From Gnomoniopsis sp. IMI 355080 (lineage: Eukaryota; Ascomycota; Sordariomycetes; Diaporthales; Gnomoniaceae): a stretch of DNA of 64,000 bases. Made by a program: the position numbers and the translations under genes. Position 1 is the stretch's first letter; every line of letters begins with the position of its first letter. The notes below the pieces were generated by a model that saw nothing but the letters and a program-made list of their open reading frames with translations, made no database searches and was not told the origin of the DNA. Positions 58,478 to 64,000 of this stretch are shown piece after piece. The stretch covers positions 124,001-188,000 of the forward strand of contig JAPEVC010000017.1 in assembly GCA_027946555.1 (NCBI GenBank). The letters run 5' to 3'.

Positions 58478-59335
58478 GGGATAGCTGTTGATAGGGTTGA
58501 TTCTAGGGGCTCGAAAATGGACATTTGAAGGAGTATAGCAGAGCGTGTTGGCCGACAAGCTCGCCAATGTCGTCTTCACTACCTAGAGAATGGTTAAGCA
58601 GCGATCCGAGATGGTGTTACTCGTTGAGTGGGCTATAGCGTGAATCCAGGTCGTGGGGGGTAGAGACAAGGTGGCGGGGGGTAGAAATCGTCCCACCCAT
58701 CGTCAGGTCTCAATTCCCATCAACCTACCCCTTACCCTTCCCCGGGACGTGTGAGCTTGGCAAACATAGTCACTGATCACAGCATGTCCCAACCATCCTC
58801 TGCCCCGAGGACTTTACCCGTGCTTGTACATTCGTACCGTACATACTTCATCCGAGTGATTAGGATACATGTCTCGGCTCGGGCCGTGCCTGAGGCCCCT
58901 GACGCCAAGGTCAATACCATGGACAGTAGGCAAACGGCAGAGAAAGCTAGGAAGCAGCGCAAAGTATTTTCTTGCCTTCACTGCTGATGTAGGCCCAACC
59001 AGAGTTATGGCCATCGTCTCGTGGAGCGGTCGAGTCCATGGTAAGCTTAGAATAGGGGACGATTATGGTCTGCTCTACCAACAAGCACTTGAAAATAAGT
59101 CTCGTGGGAAACGGCTCTTATCATGATCGCTATGACAGCTGTGTTCCAGAATCCCCAATTCGTCTACTCCTATATCGTACGACTATATACTAGACTGCAT
59201 ATGTTAAGACAAAAGAGAAATGAGTATGGACTTGATAGACCTAAGTAGTTGGTGAATATAGAATGTAATGATTATCAATCAGCGGGTATCTCCTTTCCTT
59301 CTCTTCTCTCGAATGCAACGCTCATACCAACAACT
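58478..59335. other. Convergent intergenic region
   Basis: 3' flanks of DCL1 and of the His-rich gene. A GTGGGGGGTAGAGACAAGGTGGCGGGGGGTAGAAA direct repeat of about 11 bases (GGGGGGTAGAA/GAG) lies near 58655-58690. Small frames at 58751-59126 are not convincing. Confidence 0.5.
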
Positions 59336-61750
59336 TTAGTTCTTCGTGTCCCCAAGGATATCACTCGCACCCTGCGATCCAGAATCGCTGGGTGTGTACG
59401 CCGAACCACCAGGCCTGTACCCGTCAGCCATAAGACTCGACGCCAACTCCGACGCATCGTCGTCATCGCTCCTGTCCGCCTCTTGGTACGCAGGCAGAGC
59501 CTCGTCGACAACATAGCCCTGGTGCAGGTCGGGGAACATGGCTGCGGCCTCAGCAGAAATGGGGATCGGAACGCTGTTCATTTGGACAGGCATGACGGGT
59601 TGCACGTGGTGGAACACTTGCTGCATGCTCGCGCTAGACGCGTGCCTCGAGTGGCCTTCAACATGGCCCATCATGCGGCCTTGCTCAACAGCAACCATCT
59701 CACCGACAACATCGGCGGCCGTGCGGAACTGGGTAATGTCCCTCGCCACAACATCATCATCGCCCTCGACCGAGCTGCAATCCGAGTCGCAGTCGCCCAG
59801 CATGGCCTCCTTCTCCTCGTCGTCGAGCTTCTGGTAGTACTGAGGGCCAAAGTAGAGCTTTTTGTACCAGGGCGCGTTCGAGTAGCTGCGGTGACGGCGG
59901 TGGGAGAAGGCTGCGGAAGTGGCGGCATTACGGGAGCAGCGCTGGTGGAGCACGCGGGCAAAGACACCGAGCAGGATGATGGAGGCGGAGATGGAGGCGA
60001 TGTGGATGAGGCCGAAGTGACGAGGACCATGGGGAGGACCGTGGGGAGGACCGTGGGGAGGACCATCGTGGGCAAAAGGCGGCGGTGGTGGTGGCATCAT
60101 ATGATCGTCGTCTTCGAAAGAGCCTGGGCCGTCGTGAGGCGGGCCGTGAGGTGGCATCATGTGGTCGTCGTCCTCGAAGGAGTTCGGGCCGTCGTGGGGT
60201 GGGCCACCGTGGTGCGGTCCTTGAGGGTGGTCAAAATCACGGCGAAGCTCAGCCTCAGGCGGCTGCTCGTGGAAGGGCTCAACGGCCTCGAACTCGTCCT
60301 TCTCAGGCTGCTCAAGCTCAACCACCTCGACATCGCCATCAGTCTCCTCCGTCTTTGTTACGGGCTCTTCAGGTGCTGCGTCGTGGTGGTGCTGCTTCTT
60401 AGGCTCCATGCCGTGGGGACCGGGAGCACGGTGCTTGTCCTCACCAGTTTGCTCTTGGTGATGGTGGTGGTCGCCGTGGTGCTGCTCAGCGCCAGGACCA
60501 CGGTGCTCACCACCTTCGTGTCCGTGCTTCTCATTGTGCCCTTCTGGGGCGAAGTCGTGGCGGTGGTGCGACTCAGGGCCGTGGTGACCCTCTCGCGAGT
60601 GTGAGAAGGGCTCATGCTCATGCTCATGCTCCATACCATGGTGACCCATCCCACTGCCATGGTGGGGGTGGGGGAAGTCACCTGATGGTGGTCCGCCATG
60701 AGGAGGTCCACCGTGAGGAGGGAAGGGTGGCGGCGGTCCGCATCTGCAGAAAGGCGGCGGGTGGCCTTGTTGAGGAGGATGAGGGTGTGTGCCGTTGTGG
60801 GTGTGGTTGCCGCCATGGTGCCCGTGCTGGCCGAACGAGGACTCGCCGGGGAATTGTCTGTGGTGGCCGTGGTCCCCGTGGTGCTTGGCTCCGGGGCCCT
60901 TGCCGTGAGGACCGAGTCCGTGAGGGCCTGGAGGACCGTGGTGCCCAGGGGAGCGGTCTCCAGTATAGAAGGACAAGGCCGCACCCTTCACCTTGTGGAA
61001 CAACGCTCGAGCAACGCATCGCAGGTTGTCACAGTCCTCCACCATCATGGGTCGTCCGTGACCGTGAGGACGTCCATGCCCATGAGGTCCCCATCCTGCC
61101 GCCTCGGCGAGACGACGTTCCCTTGCGAAGATCTCGTGTCGCAGCTCGTGCATCTGCCACCTTAGGTAATCCAGCTCAGCCAACTCAGCCTCGATATCCA
61201 ATTCTTGGTCATCATGGCAGCCAGGGCTGGTCTGGTTCAAAGAGTGCAGGCGAGTCATGGAAGCAGCGCCTTCAACGTCGGAAATCCAGACTGGGGCGAC
61301 CTGCTGGAAGCGCACGGTGAAACCGACATCCTCCACCGGGCGGCCATCCACAAAGTCGACATTCAAGCTGAGGAGTTGCTCTTGCGGCACATCGTTCCAT
61401 GTGACACAGGTAAGATTCCAAGCGGCATCAATCAGGCGATCGTTCTCGATGACCAGAGAGCCACTGCCCTCCTCCGAGAGAGCCTGGCCACTGATCAAAA
61501 CACTTCCAGATCCACAAGCCTCGGTGGCCTCGTTGATGTCGAACCGCAGGACCAGATCCCCACTAGTAGTATCATCGTCACTCTCGGGTAAGTGAAGCGT
61601 AATCAAAGCGCTCGGAATGGTGTCTTTGTTTTTGTTAATGAACATGCCCACTTGCGAAGGTTGCGCCAACAAGATCTCACCCTTTTCCAGAGCCACGGCC
61701 CTCGCCAGAGCCGGTGCCAGGACGACACCGGTCTTTAGGAGACCGCGCAT
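59336..61750 (-). CDS. Type I membrane protein with His/Pro/Gly-rich extracellular stalk, 804 aa
   Basis: One exon. The start at 61750 yields the signal peptide MRGLLKTGVVLAPALARAVA; the longer in-frame start adds 44 implausible residues. Residues about 21-175 look like a beta-rich lumenal domain (LVLRFDINEATEACGSG; LTCVTWNDVPQEQLLSLNVDFVDG). Residues about 183-220 form a coiled-coil-like helix (LDYLRWQMHELRHEIFARERR). Residues about 220-575 are dominated by His, Gly and Pro (HHGPPGPHG, HEHEHEP, DHHHHQEQ), with an acidic VVELEQPEKDEFEAVEPF segment and tandem repeats before the membrane. A membrane helix lies at about 579-602 (FGLIHIASISASIILLGVF), then a basic stop-transfer and a 200-residue cytosolic tail starting with an aromatic APWYKKLYFGPQYYQKL block. 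It is not a family I recognise. The His density suggests Zn/Cu/Ni binding or pH sensing at the cell surface; this is inference. Confidence 0.8.
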   Translation of the reverse strand: MRGLLKTGVVLAPALARAVALEKGEILLAQPSQVGMFINKNKDTIPSALITLHLPESDDDTTSGDLVLRFDINEATEACGSGSVLISGQALSEEGSGSLVIENDRLIDAAWNLTCVTWNDVPQEQLLSLNVDFVDGRPVEDVGFTVRFQQVAPVWISDVEGAASMTRLHSLNQTSPGCHDDQELDIEAELAELDYLRWQMHELRHEIFARERRLAEAAGWGPHGHGRPHGHGRPMMVEDCDNLRCVARALFHKVKGAALSFYTGDRSPGHHGPPGPHGLGPHGKGPGAKHHGDHGHHRQFPGESSFGQHGHHGGNHTHNGTHPHPPQQGHPPPFCRCGPPPPFPPHGGPPHGGPPSGDFPHPHHGSGMGHHGMEHEHEHEPFSHSREGHHGPESHHRHDFAPEGHNEKHGHEGGEHRGPGAEQHHGDHHHHQEQTGEDKHRAPGPHGMEPKKQHHHDAAPEEPVTKTEETDGDVEVVELEQPEKDEFEAVEPFHEQPPEAELRRDFDHPQGPHHGGPPHDGPNSFEDDDHMMPPHGPPHDGPGSFEDDDHMMPPPPPPFAHDGPPHGPPHGPPHGPRHFGLIHIASISASIILLGVFARVLHQRCSRNAATSAAFSHRRHRSYSNAPWYKKLYFGPQYYQKLDDEEKEAMLGDCDSDCSSVEGDDDVVARDITQFRTAADVVGEMVAVEQGRMMGHVEGHSRHASSASMQQVFHHVQPVMPVQMNSVPIPISAEAAAMFPDLHQGYVVDEALPAYQEADRSDDDDASELASSLMADGYRPGGSAYTPSDSGSQGASDILGDTKN
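60015..60215 (-). repeat. Tandem coding repeats in the His-rich gene
   Basis: Two arrays lie next to each other. At about 60024-60066 a 12-base unit (GGACCGTGGGGA on the plus strand) encodes HGPP repeated. At about 60090-60210 a roughly 63-base unit occurs twice, encoding HDGP(G/N)SFEDDDHMMPP. These are probably length-variable between strains. Confidence 0.8.
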
Positions 61751-63614
61751 GACGGTAAGCAGAAACAGCAATCGAGTCGAATGTATTATTATGAATTGGG
61801 TAGAGATGCGAGTGTGAGAGAGGTATTGTAGCAGTGCTACTCTGAACAAGAAAGGAAAAGAAGGATTTTGATAGACACTCAATAAGGATCAGAAAGAAAA
61901 TATGAGGTCAAGCCTGGGGTCAGGCGGCACCATACAATAATATAAGAGGGCAAAAGGGTAAGGCGATGAATACACAGGGGTCCTACCGAGACATGAGGAC
62001 GACGCCGGGTTGTGGGGTATGAAATTAGAATCCTCTAGTGGATACTGATTCGCAACTCGGCGCAAACTCCGAGGCTCAGCCTCGAGTCGACGAATTCAAG
62101 CCGGGAACTTCCCAGAATCCAAAGTCAAATCGCCCGGCTCTTTTTTGTTTTCTTTCTTCAACAACTTATAATAGGAAAATAAAGGGGATGATGACCACAG
62201 CTTTGGAGTCGAGGTAGAGATACATGCAAGTTCTCACAAGACACACATCACGACTCTTGTCGTGCAGATCTGATGCGGACGAACATGTCTGCAACTGCAG
62301 TAATGAGAAAAGCTGCGCAAGCCGTGGAGAAGCAGCCAATCAGACGTAAGCAGCGCCAACGAGCTTACGAGGCCACGCACTGCTCCGAGATGGCTTGTTC
62401 AAGGGGCCCCCACACGTCACAGCCCGCCCCCGTCCAGCACTACGGAATGAGCTGTCAATCGGGTCAATGTCACAATCCCAACACGCGTGGTCCGTGTTTG
62501 CCGTCCGATAAGATCTGAGCGATCCTTGCGTGGCGCTACCTGCTTTTTGCTGTCGAGTGCCGGCTTTCCGAGCCTCGTGGGAAAGGACCCGAGAGCAATG
62601 CGCTCGCAAGGGAGGGTTTGTATTGCGTAGAGGGTCACCTGACTTGCAAGATACCGAGTTCCAATTCGAAACGAATTGCAGAAGTAATACCTTGTTGCAA
62701 AGAAGGAAACAAAGTCGAGACGCGAATCGGCATATTGGATAATCGCGACGTGATTCATTGGTGAGTGCACAGGTGAGTCGTGCGCCGACGCGCGCCAGGC
62801 CCATAGCCCGCCGGGGCTCATCATATTACGAGGCATTGGCTGCCCCCAAAAAGGAGAGGGGCACCATCAAACGGCTGTCTGTCTGGGTTCTCGTCTGGCC
62901 GTGATGAAAGAACACCGGTTGTTATTGTCCTTGCTGAAGATGGTGATTGTTCTTGGTGAACATCTTGTTCTCATACCAGCGCTTTTGCCGTTCCTCTTGC
63001 CTCTTCCGGCTCCGTGCGCCACATCAGGCGTTCTTTGATATTCCTCGCGACAATTTATATTCCCACGACAGAGTAATACATTTAGAATTGGATAGCTGCG
63101 ATACAGTTGTTCATGCAAATAAGTACTCATGCGACATTGCGTAACGGTCGTAAGTTGTTTGTGAAGGTATGTACAGACCGAGGTTGGCAAGTTCGGTAAT
63201 TGATTATTGGATGACTGAGCCACAATTGCTTTTTTTTTCTTTTGGGTCCGCGAGGGGGGGGGGGGGAATTTAGATGTGGCGGCGTAGGTCAATACGCCCC
63301 ACACAAGTTTGCGCCACATTTCGTTTCCGCAAAAGTTGCCTGCCCCTCCATGGTGTTTAGACTTCCCTGCAGCCCAAAAAAGTGACTCAACCTCACTGTC
63401 GTTTTGGCTCGAAAGCTACTTATCCAGTCTTGACATCCACGCCCGCGCCTGGCCCCGCCACCAGACTCCTCAACGATCACACAGTCGCTATCCTGCCATC
63501 TACTTGAGGTTTTCCCAAGATTTCGCCCACCAAATTAACCTCCACGAAATCGCGTCCCTTCATCCTCACATCGCACACGACCACCACCTGTGAAGCAATC
63601 ACCTAGCCGCCAAG
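61751..63614. other. Divergent intergenic region, 1.9 kb
   Basis: Between the His-rich gene and eIF2-alpha. A perfect 7-base inverted repeat with a 3-base loop (CAATTCG-AAA-CGAATTG) is at 62662-62678. A G13 homopolymer is near 63255-63267. The final 200 bases are the pyrimidine-rich eIF2-alpha leader. No gene recognised. Confidence 0.5.
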
Positions 63615-64000
63615 ATGTCGTTGACAAATTGCCGCTTTTACGGTATGCTCGAGCCTTCGACCGGTCTCTGCAAGGAACAATTTACTGATCCCGCCATTCA
63701 GAGGAGAAGTATCCCGAGGTGGATAGCTTCGTCATGGTCAATGTCAAGCAGGTGGGTAGTCCCCGTCCTTCTAAACTTACGAAAGCGCCGCCGCGAGCGT
63801 GCTCAGTCTCGAACTGGCCTGACAGCTTCTAGATTGCCGATATGGGCGCATACGTCAAGCTACTCGAATACGACAACATCGACGGCATGATTCTGCTCTC
63901 TGAACTGTCCCGAAGACGTATCCGTTCCATTCAAAAGCTGATTCGCGTTGGTCGCAACGAGGTCGTCGTTGTTTTGCGAGTCGACAAGGAGAAGGGCTAC
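63615..64000 (+). CDS. SUI2: Translation initiation factor 2 subunit alpha (5' part)
   Basis: Exons 63615..63642, 63702..63751 and 63833..beyond 64000; the window edge cuts the gene after 82 codons. Introns of 59 and 81 bases restore the highly conserved [16 protein letters not shown] and [20 protein letters not shown]. The N-terminal S1-type OB fold is present, including the loop [13 protein letters not shown]. The Ser of ELSRRR (residue 52 counting Met) is the Ser51 phosphorylated by Gcn2-type kinases to lower general translation. Part of the eIF2 ternary complex that brings initiator tRNA to the 40S subunit. The unspliced frame from the same ATG is a false extension. Confidence 0.97.

Noticed and set aside
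59249..60604. 451-aa plus-strand frame antisense to the His-rich gene
   Set aside because: It is a by-product of the GC-rich repetitive codons on the other strand; its product is an Arg/Val/Leu-biased low-complexity protein with no signal or domain.
63250..63270. G homopolymer
   Set aside because: Simple homopolymer, similar to C and G runs at 9171 and 39735; no sign of a larger structure.
1..64000. CRISPR arrays, insertion sequences, intact transposons
   Set aside because: No regularly spaced repeats, terminal inverted repeats with transposase, or reverse transcriptase motifs were seen on either strand.

Overview
The window is nuclear DNA of a filamentous ascomycete (Pezizomycotina); I cannot fix the class with confidence. 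The grounds are genes interrupted by short introns (about 50-120 bases, GTRNGT-type donors, CTRAC-like branch sites, YAG acceptors), long AT-richer gaps between genes, a Dicer-like 1 protein, the fused pyrimidine enzyme (CPSase/pseudo-DHOase/ATCase), a vacuolar TRP-type channel, a fungal MCT-like MFS transporter and secreted proteins with Kex2-type KR sites. Exon joins below were worked out by hand from splice signals and reading phase. The total coding length of every spliced, complete model is divisible by three.

Layout, left to right. 1-10.8 kb: the 3' part of a cytochrome P450 (cut by the window edge), an unrecognised 252-aa protein, a beta-propeller/PI-PLC fusion, an MFS transporter and a CAX-type cation/proton exchanger with altered signature motifs. 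10.8-18 kb: an intron-containing tRNA-Glu(CTC), an unrecognised serine/proline-rich 625-aa protein and a 3.6-kb gap. 18-22.6 kb: an Hsp70-like ATPase and a disordered LEA-like protein. 24.3-28.9 kb: two secreted Leu/Asn-rich proteins that look like paralogues, one with poly-Asn and Gln/Asp tracts. 30.3-37.2 kb: the large pyrimidine-synthesis protein on the minus strand. 37.2-41.8 kb: a long gap with only degenerate hints of coding. 41.8-50.8 kb: a YVC1-like TRP channel with a very long tail, a 68-aa membrane protein and an unrecognised 848-aa acidic-tailed protein. 51.4-58.5 kb: TAP42-like phosphatase regulator and DCL1, divergently transcribed. 59.3-61.8 kb: a type I membrane protein with a histidine/proline/glycine-rich stalk. 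63.6 kb to the edge: the start of eIF2-alpha.

The genes are mostly unrelated housekeeping and accessory genes and do not form an obvious biosynthetic cluster. Loose themes are calcium and phosphoinositide handling (PI-PLC, CAX, TRP channel), protein stress (Hsp70-like next to LEA-like) and TOR/translation/RNA silencing (TAP42, eIF2-alpha, DCL1). The features I would most want followed up are the paired Leu/Asn-rich secreted proteins, which appear to share a 5'-UTR intron and leader sequence as well as a protein domain, and the His-rich membrane protein.
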